A stretch of 32,175 nucleotides of DNA from Spirulina sp. CCY15215 (GCF_016888125.1 NZ_JACSWA010000536.1:1-32175); one strand, 5' to 3'. Shown: positions 16,675 to 24,744, counted from the stretch's first letter. The notes: generated by a model not told the origin, from the sequence alone. Translations and numbers: made by a program.

Positions 16675-16731
16675 TGTGGCAATTCCTCTCCCGCTAACCC
16701 TATCGGGTCTAACGGGAGCCCCCTTGCCACA
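16675..16731 (+). terminator. Long nested hairpin after the small ORF
   Basis: TGTGGCAA (16675-16682) pairs with TTGCCACA (16724-16731). Inside, CTCCCG (16688-16693) pairs with CGGGAG (16713-16718), and ACCC/GGGT (16697-16700 and 16705-16708) close a TATC tetraloop. This 57-base structure lies 33 bp after the small ORF stop. It is placed like a transcript 3' end, but no T-run follows, so a processing or attenuation element, or a structured small RNA, is equally possible. Confidence 0.5.
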
Positions 16732-16777
16732 TCTTTGATGGGGGAGGGGGATTTGCTGAATATTAACACCCTGGCCA

Positions 16778-16797
16778 ATTACCCATTACCCATTCTC
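16778..16797. repeat. Heptanucleotide repeat ATTACCC (STRR type)
   Basis: ATTACCC, ATTACCC, then ATTCTC in the spacer before the parvulin gene. It belongs to the same family of degenerate 7-bp intergenic repeats as 5880-5907 and 9778-9798. Confidence 0.5.
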
Positions 16798-16852
16798 AAA
16801 TTATGACCTACAATGACCCTAGAACCCCCGAGCCTCCAAACCAATTCTAGCT

Positions 16853-18418
16853 ATGAGTGCAGTTCTACAGGTCGGCGATCGCCAACTCGATTCCGAACAG
16901 GTTATCTCTTTACTGACCTCCCCCCAAATTCTTCCCCATCTCCTACGAGAAATTATTATCGACACCGCGATCGCGTCGATAACTTGTACACAGGAAGAAT
17001 TAGAACAATTTTGTGATAATATTGCCCATAATATTGCCCAACAGTCCCAGAATAGCGGCATTTCCCCACAGCAAATCCTCCGAGTTGCACCGAGGCAACT
17101 GAAACTGGAAAAATTTAAAGAGGCTCAATGGGGGGCGCAGGTTGAAGCGGAATTTCTCAGTAATAAGGAACAATACGATCGCGTTCTTTTCTCCATTATT
17201 CAAAGTGAAGAATTAGAGGTCATTCAAGAACTGTATTTTCGCCTTCAAGAAGAGGAGGCAGCTTTTGGAGATTTAGCTGGGCAGTATTCTCAAGGTCCTG
17301 AAGCCCATAGTAATGGTTTAGTTGGACCGATCGCCCTACACAACTTGCACCCCAAACTCGCTCAAATGCTGCGAATCTCTCAACCAGGACAGATTTCACC
17401 CCCGTTTCGGGTGGATAAATGGGTGGCGATCGCACGTTTGGAGCGCTATATTCCGACTAAATTCGATACAACTTTGCGTCAACGCCTTATTGCCAGCCGC
17501 TTTGAGGCATGGTTAGAGGCACAAATTGCTCAAGAGTCCAAGTCATTGAATCTGGCTCGAGATATTCAACTCCCAGAACTGCTTCTTTCCTCACAAAGTA
17601 AGGACTTGATAACCAAGCCCCTAACTGAAGCCGAGGTAGTTAAAGAGGAAATTAAACTAGAGGAAATTAAAACAGAGGCGATCGAAGTTTCTGACTCCGT
17701 TACTTTTGAGGCGATCTCCACCGGATCTGAACCGGAAAACGAACCATCCCAAAATAGCGCCAAAATGCCCCAAAAATGGCACTCTTATAAGCCCTTGGGA
17801 ATCCGTGAAGCGGCGGTTCTTGCTTTAATTCCCCTTGCTTTAGGAGGATGGTCTATCGCAGCGTTTTTTGGTTTTGGAACTCAAGGCAGCCCTTTCTCCC
17901 GGGCAACAGAGACAGGAATCGCCGCCTCGAGTAGGGCGGAAGCCTCGGAGGAGATCCTTGATGTTCCCCAAAAAGAAGCCTTTCGCGTTGCGGTCAATTA
18001 TGCCATGAGTGCGGCAGATTTGACCCAAACCGCCGCTACCCCGGAAGATTGGGATCGGGTGAGTCAGAATTGGCAGCAGGCGATCGCCTTAATGCGGGTT
18101 GTGCCAGTAGATCATGAATATTATACCGTGGCACGAGAGAAAGTTATTGAATATCAAGGTTATCTCGAATATGCCAGTCAACAGGCTCAGAATCCTAATG
18201 GGGTATTTCGGGCGGCGGTGAATCAGGCGATCGCGGCGGTAAATTCAACGGAAATCGCCCGTTTTCCCGAGGAGTGGAAACAAGCGGTACAAGATTGGAC
18301 TCGGGCGATCGAACTCATGGAAAAAGTAAGCGAGGATCATCCCCAATACAAAACTGCACAGGGGAGGGCGATCGAATATCAAACTTATTTGGCTTATGCT
18401 CGAGGGAAAGTGAATTAG
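16853..18418 (+). CDS. Parvulin-type peptidyl-prolyl isomerase fused to TM helix and C-terminal helical repeats
   Basis: A 521-residue protein. Residues 1-105 form a helical SurA/PrsA-like N-terminal region (MSAVLQVGDRQLDSEQVISL), and about 108-200 match a PpiC/parvulin rotamase (FGDLAGQYSQGPEAHSNGLVGP, GQISPPFRVDKWVAIARLE). A Glu/Lys-rich linker follows, then one membrane helix at 319-341. After it come two tandem 65-residue repeats (377-441 and 452-516) of the form FRxAVNxA...EEW...W..AI.LM..V...H..Y..A...IEYQ.YL.YA, known from various cyanobacterial proteins. There is no N-terminal signal peptide, so a cytosolic rotamase with external repeats is the likely topology, the reverse of PrsA/SurA. 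Soluble homologues in cyanobacteria often accompany peptide exporters; none is seen here. Substrate is unknown. ATG 16853. Confidence 0.8.
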   Translation: MSAVLQVGDRQLDSEQVISLLTSPQILPHLLREIIIDTAIASITCTQEELEQFCDNIAHNIAQQSQNSGISPQQILRVAPRQLKLEKFKEAQWGAQVEAEFLSNKEQYDRVLFSIIQSEELEVIQELYFRLQEEEAAFGDLAGQYSQGPEAHSNGLVGPIALHNLHPKLAQMLRISQPGQISPPFRVDKWVAIARLERYIPTKFDTTLRQRLIASRFEAWLEAQIAQESKSLNLARDIQLPELLLSSQSKDLITKPLTEAEVVKEEIKLEEIKTEAIEVSDSVTFEAISTGSEPENEPSQNSAKMPQKWHSYKPLGIREAAVLALIPLALGGWSIAAFFGFGTQGSPFSRATETGIAASSRAEASEEILDVPQKEAFRVAVNYAMSAADLTQTAATPEDWDRVSQNWQQAIALMRVVPVDHEYYTVAREKVIEYQGYLEYASQQAQNPNGVFRAAVNQAIAAVNSTEIARFPEEWKQAVQDWTRAIELMEKVSEDHPQYKTAQGRAIEYQTYLAYARGKVN

Positions 18419-18440
18419 AAGCGCAGCGCTACTACCTAAA

Positions 18441-18512
18441 AGCCTTATAGAAAGCCTTATAGAAAGCCTTACAGAAAGCCTTATAGAAAGCCTTATAGAA
18501 AGCCTTACAGGG
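18441..18512. repeat. 12-bp tandem repeat, six copies (AGCCTTATAGAA)
   Basis: Six contiguous units of AGCCTTATAGAA, in which units 3 and 6 read AGCCTTACAG instead of AGCCTTATAG, and unit 6 ends in GG. The T/T/C/T/T/C pattern shows a 36-bp higher-order unit duplicated once. It lies between the parvulin gene and the 3' end of tRNA-Val (17 bp away), in the region where the tRNA transcript must end. There are no spacers, so it is not a CRISPR. Confidence 0.9.
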
Positions 18513-18528
18513 AGAGGGTTTGAGAGAA

Positions 18529-18601
<73 letters not shown>

Positions 18602-18649
18602 GTCACCGTGTATTGTTGATTATAACACATTATTTCCTAAAAAGTAAAA

Positions 18650-19228
18650 ATGCCTTCCGGTCGAATTCACGATCGCATTACTCTCTGGTGTCTGCCCTGG
18701 CTAGTTCTTCTCACCTTCTTGTTAACTTGGAGTGGAGAGCTAACCTTGCTTGCTGCGGCGGGTTTCCTCTTTAGCGGTTTGATGTTCGGCCCCGATCTTG
18801 ATATTTACTCTGTTCAATTTAAACGATGGGGATGGCTGCGTTGGATTTGGATTCCTTATCAAAAAGCCCTAAGTCATCGTTCCCAATTCTCTCACGGTTT
18901 ATTGATCGGAACGATATTGCGATTATTGTATTTATTGGTCATCGCGAGTTTAATTGGAATCTTGAGCGTTACGATCGCGCAACTGGTTTGGGGATTTCCT
19001 TGGAACTGGCAAAATTTTTGGCAAATCTGTCTCCAAAAGGTACAACAATATTCTGGAGAAGCGATCGCCTTATTCATCGGTTTGGAATTGGGATCTATGA
19101 GTCATTCTCTTGCAGACTGGACGGGTTCGACTTACAAACGAATCAAACGCAATGGCATAAAAACATTACTCCCCAAATGGAAGGCGAAGAAAAAACGGCG
19201 CAAGTCAAGACAGAAAAATAAAAATTAA
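18650..19228 (+). CDS. DUF2227 putative metal-binding membrane protein
   Basis: A 192-residue protein with three or four hydrophobic helices (about 12-30, 33-47, 85-112 and 138-150) and a strongly basic tail (KWKAKKKRRKSRQKNKN). Histidines and aspartates are placed as in the DUF2227 family, in which they are thought to bind metal: H7 in GRIHDRIT, D49/D51 in GPDLDIYS, H76/H82 in SHRSQFSHG, and SHSLADW. This arrangement resembles YdjM/LexA-regulated inner-membrane hydrolases, but no activity is established. The last 4 bp overlap the convergent small gene. ATG 18650. Confidence 0.8.
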   Translation: MPSGRIHDRITLWCLPWLVLLTFLLTWSGELTLLAAAGFLFSGLMFGPDLDIYSVQFKRWGWLRWIWIPYQKALSHRSQFSHGLLIGTILRLLYLLVIASLIGILSVTIAQLVWGFPWNWQNFWQICLQKVQQYSGEAIALFIGLELGSMSHSLADWTGSTYKRIKRNGIKTLLPKWKAKKKRRKSRQKNKN

Positions 19229-19437
19229 TGTAACTTAACTTGCCCGCGCTGAACGGCTTTTAGTAAGCGATCGATAGTTCTTCGTTCTTCTTCAGTTAGA
19301 GATTCATCCATGACGGCAGCCATCAAACCATAGCGATCGGCTAAAGTAAGAACTCCTGTTTTTGCTGTGGAGGCATGGATTTCTGCGACTGCACCAGGAA
19401 TGAGTTGCAATTGAATGGGCATGGCTTCGATAAACAT
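19225..19437 (-). CDS. Small conserved-looking protein of unknown function
   Basis: A 70-residue protein, MFIEAMPIQLQLIPGAVAEI..., or 65 residues if the second Met (19422) is used; neither has a clear ribosome-binding site. Soluble and mixed alpha/beta: a beta-rich N-terminus, then LADRYGLMAAVMDESLTEEERRTIDRLLKAVQRGQVKL with two helices. The DESLTEEERRTIDRLLKAV segment looks like short cyanobacterial regulatory or antitoxin-like proteins, but no toxin is adjacent. It overlaps the end of the DUF2227 gene by 4 bp tail to tail. Coding is supported by its composition and a clean frame only. Confidence 0.55.
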   Translation of the reverse strand: MFIEAMPIQLQLIPGAVAEIHASTAKTGVLTLADRYGLMAAVMDESLTEEERRTIDRLLKAVQRGQVKLH

Positions 19438-19633
19438 TTTTTTGTTTTGTTACGTTCTATACTGTTTATCCCGTATTTTTACGGATTGAGATGCGATCGC
19501 CTGCTTATAAAATCGGTGAGTGCGATCAGTATAAATTTTGACAGCAATCATCTTTGCAAGCGATCTTTATCAATATCTCAGTATTGTAAAGTTTAACTAA
19601 ATAAAAATTTATTTAAGGTCAGTATAAATTCAG

Positions 19634-20554
19634 ATGGATTTCCGCGTCACACAGGATAAAGAACGGTTGGATCGTTGTTTGGCTCATCAATTACCCGATA
19701 TGACCCGATCGCGCTTACAAAAGCTGATTGAAGGGGGTCAAGTTCATCTGAATGGAGAACTTTGCACGACCAAAAAAACCTTAGTCTCTTGCGGTGATAC
19801 GATCGCCTTACACCTACCGGATCCCGAGCCTTCTTTAACCCTAAAACCCGAAAATATTCCCCTTGATATTCTCTACGAAGATACCACAATTATTATTGTC
19901 AATAAATCGGCGGGAATGGTCGTTCATCCGGCTCCCGGTCATTATAGCGGCACGTTGGTTAATGCCCTTTTACATCACTGTCACGATCTTGCGGGGATTG
20001 GGGGTGTAGAACGTCCTGGAATCGTTCATCGCTTGGATAAAGATACAACAGGGGCGATCGTCGTGGCTAAAACTGATTTTGCCCTACAACATCTCCAAAA
20101 ACAAATTCAAAGCAAAACTGCCCGTCGGGAATATCTCGGTATTATTTACGGTACCCCTAAAACTACGGCAGGCAAAATAGATGCCCCCGTTGGTCGTCAT
20201 CTAGGCGATCGCAAAAAAATGGCAGTAGTTTCTGTCGCGGGAGGGGGACGAAATGCGATTACCCACTGGCAAGTTCTGGAACGATTGGGCAACTATACCC
20301 TCATGCAATTTCGCTTGGAAACCGGGCGCACGCATCAAATACGGGTTCATAGCGCCCATTTTGGCCACCCCCTTGTCGGGGATATTACTTACGGTTCTCG
20401 GCGATCGCTGGGGGTTAATTTGTCCGGTCAAACCCTACACGCGCATCGGTTATGTTTAGAACATCCCCTTTCTGGAGAACCCATTGAAGCGATCGCCCCT
20501 CTTCCTTCTGAGTTTATCAAACTGCTCGATATTCTCCGCAAACGAAATCGATAA
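19634..20554 (+). CDS. rluD: RluA/RluD family pseudouridine synthase
   Basis: A 306-residue RNA-modifying enzyme. The N-terminal S4 domain covers about 10-60 (RLDRCLAHQLPDMTRSRLQKLI), then the RluA catalytic domain with KSAGMVVHPAPGH at 91-103 and the signature HRLDKDTTG at 132-140, where D135 is the nucleophile. ETGRTHQIRVHSAHFGHPLVGD is typical. Enzymes with this layout isomerise uridines 1911/1915/1917 of 23S rRNA helix 69 (RluD), but other RluA members cannot be excluded by sequence reading. ATG 19634. It ends 8 bp before the convergent glsA. Confidence 0.92.
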   Translation: MDFRVTQDKERLDRCLAHQLPDMTRSRLQKLIEGGQVHLNGELCTTKKTLVSCGDTIALHLPDPEPSLTLKPENIPLDILYEDTTIIIVNKSAGMVVHPAPGHYSGTLVNALLHHCHDLAGIGGVERPGIVHRLDKDTTGAIVVAKTDFALQHLQKQIQSKTARREYLGIIYGTPKTTAGKIDAPVGRHLGDRKKMAVVSVAGGGRNAITHWQVLERLGNYTLMQFRLETGRTHQIRVHSAHFGHPLVGDITYGSRRSLGVNLSGQTLHAHRLCLEHPLSGEPIEAIAPLPSEFIKLLDILRKRNR

Positions 20555-20562
20555 GCAATCTT

Positions 20563-21606
20563 CTACCAACCATCGGCTGATTCATTACTATCCAACCATT
20601 CATTGAGATTTTTATCGGCTTTAACAGTATCGAAAAGGTGCAGGCCAAACTTGCGAGAGAGATCCTTGCAAACCTCAATACCGCGAACACTATTTCCTGT
20701 CGCATCGAGGAGAGGAGAAAAGACCCCCATACCCAATTTACTCGGAACAGCCGCCAAAATGCCACCACCGACTCCACTTTTAGCGGGAATACCTACCTCA
20801 TAAGCCCATTCTCCCGAATAGTCATCTAAGCCGCAAGCAATCATCATACTCAGGACATCGCGGACATAACGTTCGTCGATCGCCCGTTCTTTGGTGATGG
20901 GGTTAATGCCACCATTGGCTAAAGTTGCGCCAATAACGGCTAAATCTTTGGCATTCACCAAGATAGAAGAGTGTTGAAAATAGAGATCAAGGGTTTCTTC
21001 AATGCGATCGCCGATCGCGCCATAATTGAGCAAAAGATGGGCGAGGGCGCGATGGCGGTGTCCGGCGGCTTTTTCGGAGAGAAAGACGGGAAAACTAATG
21101 TTCACTTCTCGCCCAGTATAGAGATAAAATTTCTTCAAAATGCGATTGAGGCGGTCTGTGGTGCTATTCCCTTTAATTAAATCCGTCACGGCGATCGCCC
21201 CAGCATTCACCATTGGATTATAGGGAAGTTTGCTTTGTTCGTCTAGAGCGACGGTATTGGCGGATTCTCCTGCGGATTTAATACTTACTTTACTGCGAAC
21301 TATCTCTCGACCGCAATCTTCTAAGGCCATGCCATAAACTAAGGCTTTGGAAATTGACTGTAAGGTGAAGTGGCGATCGCTATCTCCCACCTCAAAAATT
21401 TTCCCTGCCGTTGTCACCACGGAAATGCCAAACCATTCTTGTTTAGCCGCAGCCAATTCGGGAATATAGTCGGCGATCGCCCCATCATCGAGGCTTAAAT
21501 ATTTTTCGTGGAGACTGGTGAGATAGGATTGAAAAGGGGTTGTTGTGGGGGGCGTGGCCGCCGTTTGTAGTGGCTTAATTAGCGGTAGATTAGAATCAAC
21601 GATCAT
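20563..21606 (-). CDS. glsA: Glutaminase A
   Basis: A 347-residue enzyme hydrolysing L-glutamine to glutamate and ammonia. It has the serine beta-lactamase-like fold with the catalytic S84-x-x-K87 (TLQSISKALVYG), the conserved PYNPMVNAGAI at 128-138, and KSGVGGGILAAVP near the C-terminus. Length is slightly over the usual 305-320 because of a short N-terminal extension (PLQTAATPPTTTP). ATG 21606 has AAGGA about 10 bases upstream. It is divergent from tadA with a 90-bp spacer. Confidence 0.95.
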   Translation of the reverse strand: MIVDSNLPLIKPLQTAATPPTTTPFQSYLTSLHEKYLSLDDGAIADYIPELAAAKQEWFGISVVTTAGKIFEVGDSDRHFTLQSISKALVYGMALEDCGREIVRSKVSIKSAGESANTVALDEQSKLPYNPMVNAGAIAVTDLIKGNSTTDRLNRILKKFYLYTGREVNISFPVFLSEKAAGHRHRALAHLLLNYGAIGDRIEETLDLYFQHSSILVNAKDLAVIGATLANGGINPITKERAIDERYVRDVLSMMIACGLDDYSGEWAYEVGIPAKSGVGGGILAAVPSKLGMGVFSPLLDATGNSVRGIEVCKDLSRKFGLHLFDTVKADKNLNEWLDSNESADGW

Positions 21607-21696
21607 GGTTGCAAATCCTTATGGGGGGATGCGAGGTGATTAATAAACTTTTTTCAGCACAAGGGCAGAGATTCCGGAAAATCAGGATAATTAATC

Positions 21697-22176
21697 ATGT
21701 CGTTAGAATTGAACGAAAAAATTTATCGCATCCATAGGGAATGGATGTCTCGCGCTTTGGAATTGGCCAAGGAAGCAGGAGAAGCAGGGGATGTTCCCGT
21801 GGGTGCAGTGATTGTCGATCGCCACGGAAGGGCGATCGCTGAAGCAGCAAACCGCAAGGAACGCGATCGAGACCCCACGGCTCATGCAGAGGTTTTAGCC
21901 CTGCGTCAGGCGGCTAGGATCCGGCAAAGCTGGCATCTTGAAACCTGTACCCTTTATGTCACTCTTGAACCTTGTCCCATGTGTGCAGGGGCTATCCTTC
22001 AAGCTAGATTGGGTCTATTGGTTTATGGGGTGGACGATCCCAAAACTGGAACTATTCGCACTGTTCTCAATCTTCCCGATAGTCCTTGTTCCCATCACAC
22101 TTTATCTGTTATTGCTGGAATCTTGGAAACTCCTTGTCGAGAACAATTACAATATTGGTTTCAGCAGCGAAGATGA
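21697..22176 (+). CDS. tadA: tRNA-specific adenosine(34) deaminase TadA
   Basis: A 159-residue zinc deaminase converting A34 to inosine in tRNA-Arg(ACG). HAEV at 63-66 supplies the zinc His and catalytic Glu, and PCPMC at 92-96 supplies the two zinc cysteines. DVPVGAVIV and TLEPCPMCAGAI are diagnostic. The N-terminus (MSLELNEKIYRIHREW) is about 12 residues longer than in E. coli, but ATG 21697 has AGGA at a good distance; ATG 21745 (MSRALEL) is the alternative. It is followed on the same strand by the DUF1995 gene. Confidence 0.94.
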   Translation: MSLELNEKIYRIHREWMSRALELAKEAGEAGDVPVGAVIVDRHGRAIAEAANRKERDRDPTAHAEVLALRQAARIRQSWHLETCTLYVTLEPCPMCAGAILQARLGLLVYGVDDPKTGTIRTVLNLPDSPCSHHTLSVIAGILETPCREQLQYWFQQRR

Positions 22177-22244
22177 GCGATCGCTTTCTTTGCTCAGATG
22201 CCCTTCTCCATTGATAATTAAACATTGTTCATTATTGACGGAAA

Positions 22245-22979
22245 ATGGTCCCCAGCACTTTAGAAGATGCGATCGCCCAAGCCAAAGAAGCCGTACAAAC
22301 TGCCCTCAATTCTGGCTGTGGTAGAATTATCGTCGATTTGGCTATCCCGGAAATTGCCCTACAAGCCCAAGCGATCGCCCTTGAATTTACTGCAATATTT
22401 GCCGACTATGGCGAAGGGCTAAAGGTGATGTTTCCCGACTCAGGTGCGGCTGCATTGGCAAAACGGGACTGGGGAGAAAAGGAATTTAAAACAACGGATC
22501 TCGGCAGTCGCTTCACTCCCATCGATCGCAAAATCTCCCCAGAAGATCGCCTTTTTTTATTGGTTTGTCCCTCCGCAGTGGAAATTGAGTATGTGGAAAA
22601 ATTGTGCAATTTGGCTGGCGATCGCCCTGTTATCATGTTAATTCCTCAATTGGAAAGCGTGGCAACTGTCGGGATCGGCTATGCTGCACGTCAGTTAAGG
22701 GAGCGTTTCCTTAGTACCTTAGAAACGGCTTATTTTCTCAAGCCTTTTGAAGGAGGTGCTATTTATCGCTTTTATCCTTCTCTCTGGCAAGTATGGGTAG
22801 AAGGAACCACAGGATTACAACTCATTGCTGAAGAACCACAAAAACCAGCCGGCGATCGCTTGGAAAATATCCTCATGGGTAAGACAGACTCGCAAAGCGA
22901 CGCAACTTCCTCCGCAAAACCGAAAAAAACTGGTTTTTTGGGCAATTTACAAAAAATGCTCAAGGCTTTAAATCAGTAA
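22245..22979 (+). CDS. DUF1995 family protein
   Basis: A 244-residue soluble protein. The N-terminal MVPSTLEDAIAQAKEAVQTAL and the segment RIIVDLAIPEIA fit the DUF1995 family of cyanobacteria and plastids, some plant members of which (LPA3) help assemble photosystem II. The central part (VKVMFPDSGAAALA-like, DRLFLLVCPSAVEIEYVEKLC) reads as a Rossmann-like sheet. A flexible C-terminal tail rich in Ser/Lys (TDSQSDATSSAKPKKTG) ends in a short amphipathic helix. Exact role in this organism is not known. Confidence 0.8.
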   Translation: MVPSTLEDAIAQAKEAVQTALNSGCGRIIVDLAIPEIALQAQAIALEFTAIFADYGEGLKVMFPDSGAAALAKRDWGEKEFKTTDLGSRFTPIDRKISPEDRLFLLVCPSAVEIEYVEKLCNLAGDRPVIMLIPQLESVATVGIGYAARQLRERFLSTLETAYFLKPFEGGAIYRFYPSLWQVWVEGTTGLQLIAEEPQKPAGDRLENILMGKTDSQSDATSSAKPKKTGFLGNLQKMLKALNQ

Positions 22980-22990
22980 AATTAAGTATT

Positions 22991-23033
22991 TATACTGATT
23001 TACCTTTCGCTATCTAAGAATTATTCTTAGATA
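22991..23033 (+). promoter_or_regulatory. Promoter and PerR/Fur-like palindrome upstream of the peroxiredoxin
   Basis: TATACT (22991-22996) is a good -10 box. From 23011 to 23033 lies a perfect inverted repeat with 11-bp arms (TATCTAAGAAT and ATTCTTAGATA) around a single T, just downstream of the predicted start site and 44 bp before the ATG. Its core TAAGAAT-T-ATTCTTA has the 7-1-7 form of PerR/Fur boxes. In Synechocystis the orthologous type II peroxiredoxin is controlled by PerR, so an operator role is likely. Confidence 0.6.
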
Positions 23034-23077
23034 AGAATGGATTAAATAAAATCCTCTAAAGTTTAAGGAGAAACAAA

Positions 23078-23611
23078 ATGACTGTAATTGATAAAGTACC
23101 CGACGTAGTATTTAAAACCCGAGTTCGCGACGAGTCCCTTGGTGGCGAAAACCCCTTTCGTTGGCAGGATGTCACCACTCAAGAGCTTTTTGGCGGTAAG
23201 CGGGTTGTTGTCTTTTCCCTTCCAGGAGCCTTCACCCCGACTTGCTCTTCGACTCACCTCCCTCGCTACGAGGAACTCTACGAAGAGATTAAAGCACAAG
23301 GAGTTGATGCAGTTATTTGTGTCTCAGTTAATGATGCCTTTGTTATGTTCCAATGGGGTCAAAAATTGGGTGCAGATAAAGTATTTTTGCTTCCCGATGG
23401 TAATGGCGAATTTACCCGCAAAATGGGAATGTTAGTGGATAAGTCTAATCTCGGTTTTGGGATGCGATCTTGGCGCTATTCAATGGTTGTCAATGATGGG
23501 GCGATCGAGAAGGTATTTGCTGAACCTGGTTATGCCGATAATTATCCCGCAGATCCCTTTGAGGTTTCTGATGCTGACACCATGTTGGCTTATTTAAAGG
23601 AAAAGAAATAG
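23078..23611 (+). CDS. Type II peroxiredoxin
   Basis: A 177-residue thiol peroxidase that reduces H2O2 and alkyl hydroperoxides. The peroxidatic cysteine is C56 in [14 protein letters not shown], and a second cysteine C81 (VICVSVND) lies 25 residues on, the spacing of the resolving cysteine in plant/cyanobacterial PrxII (atypical 2-Cys). Electrons usually come from glutaredoxin/glutathione or thioredoxin. AAGGAGAAAC directly precedes ATG 23078. It follows a promoter with a PerR-like palindrome, and it converges on galE. Confidence 0.94.
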   Translation: MTVIDKVPDVVFKTRVRDESLGGENPFRWQDVTTQELFGGKRVVVFSLPGAFTPTCSSTHLPRYEELYEEIKAQGVDAVICVSVNDAFVMFQWGQKLGADKVFLLPDGNGEFTRKMGMLVDKSNLGFGMRSWRYSMVVNDGAIEKVFAEPGYADNYPADPFEVSDADTMLAYLKEKK

Positions 23612-23649
23612 GAAAGGGAATCCTCATAGGTACTTAAATCCTTTATTTT

Positions 23650-23686
23650 GGCGATCGCATTATCACTCAAAGTTCTAGCGATCGCC
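23650..23686. repeat. Inverted pair of HIP1 sites between convergent genes
   Basis: GGCGATCGC (23650-23658) and GCGATCGCC (23678-23686) can form a 9-bp perfect stem with a 19-base loop between the peroxiredoxin and galE 3' ends; the second arm lies inside the galE C-terminus. It could block read-through, but no T-run is present. Confidence 0.35.
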
Positions 23687-24679
23687 ATGTCGTTGCTGAT
23701 GCCATTGCCAAGCATGGGCGATAATCTCTTCAATTTTAGTATATTGAGGATTCCAGCCTAAGACTTTGCGAATTTTTTCACTTGTCCCCACCAGTTGAGG
23801 CGGATCTCCAGGACGGCGATCGCACTCCAATACGGTAAAATCTTTTCCAGTTACTTTTTTGGCCGCTTCAATCACTTCTTTAACGGAAAATCCGGTGCCA
23901 TTGCCTAAATTAAAAACTTCAGTTTTTCCTCCTTTTAAAAGATAATCTAATCCCAAAACATGAGCGCTGGCCAAATCGTTAACATGAATGTAATCTCGGA
24001 TGCAGGTTCCATCTGGAGTCGGATAATCTGTTCCAAAAATAGAAATAGCCTCTCGTTTTCCTAAAGCAGTAAATAAAATTAGAGGAATGAGATGAGTTTC
24101 GGGATTGTGATCTTCTCCCAAACGACCTTGAGGATCGGCACCAGCAGCGTTAAAATAACGAAAACGTACCGACCGAAAATCATAAGCGCGATCCATATCT
24201 GCCAGCATTTGTTCCACCATTAATTTACTTTGGCCGTAAGGATTAATCGGTGCTGTGGGATGATCTTCAGGAATAGGAAAAGTTTGCGGAACCCCGTAAA
24301 CCGCACAAGTAGAAGAAAAGACAAATTGATTCACTCCTGCCTTTAACATGGCTTCAAGGAGAGTTAAAGTGCCAACAACATTATTGTGATAGTATTTGTC
24401 TGGTGCCGTGACAGATTCTCCTACATAAGCATAAGCCGCAAAGTGCATGACTGCGGTAATATTGCGCGTAGAAAAGAGCTTATCTAAAAGTTCGCGATCG
24501 CAGGTATCTCCCACGATTAATTCTACCTTTAAAATATCTTCGGCAAATTCCCGGTGTCCGTAAACAAGATTATCGAGAATAATCACTTGATATCCTGCTT
24601 TTTGTAGGGCAAGAACGGCATGAGAACCGATATATCCAGCCCCTCCGGTGACTAAAATTGTTGCTTGTTTTTTGTCCAT
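23675..24679 (-). CDS. galE: UDP-glucose 4-epimerase (GalE)
   Basis: A 334-residue short-chain dehydrogenase interconverting UDP-glucose and UDP-galactose. The NAD-binding TGGAGYIGSH is at 11-20, with SSTCAVYG at 122-129 and the catalytic Y148-x-x-x-K152 (YGQSK). The C-terminal GNGTGFSVKEVIEA and RPGDPPQLVG are diagnostic. ATG 24679 is preferred; a GTG three codons upstream (24688) is possible. It lies 65 bp downstream of the TPR/beta-barrel gene on the same strand and probably supplies galactose-type sugar nucleotides to the polysaccharide cluster. Confidence 0.94.
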   Translation of the reverse strand: MDKKQATILVTGGAGYIGSHAVLALQKAGYQVIILDNLVYGHREFAEDILKVELIVGDTCDRELLDKLFSTRNITAVMHFAAYAYVGESVTAPDKYYHNNVVGTLTLLEAMLKAGVNQFVFSSTCAVYGVPQTFPIPEDHPTAPINPYGQSKLMVEQMLADMDRAYDFRSVRFRYFNAAGADPQGRLGEDHNPETHLIPLILFTALGKREAISIFGTDYPTPDGTCIRDYIHVNDLASAHVLGLDYLLKGGKTEVFNLGNGTGFSVKEVIEAAKKVTGKDFTVLECDRRPGDPPQLVGTSEKIRKVLGWNPQYTKIEEIIAHAWQWHQQRHGDR

Positions 24680-24744
24680 TTTTCCCACAGTTGAATTTTA
24701 ATATTTTTACAATTTAAGAATGTTCCACAGGCTCATTAAATTAA

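Noticed and set aside
18441-18512. Possible CRISPR array
   Set aside because: The 12-bp units are contiguous with no spacers and no cas genes are present.
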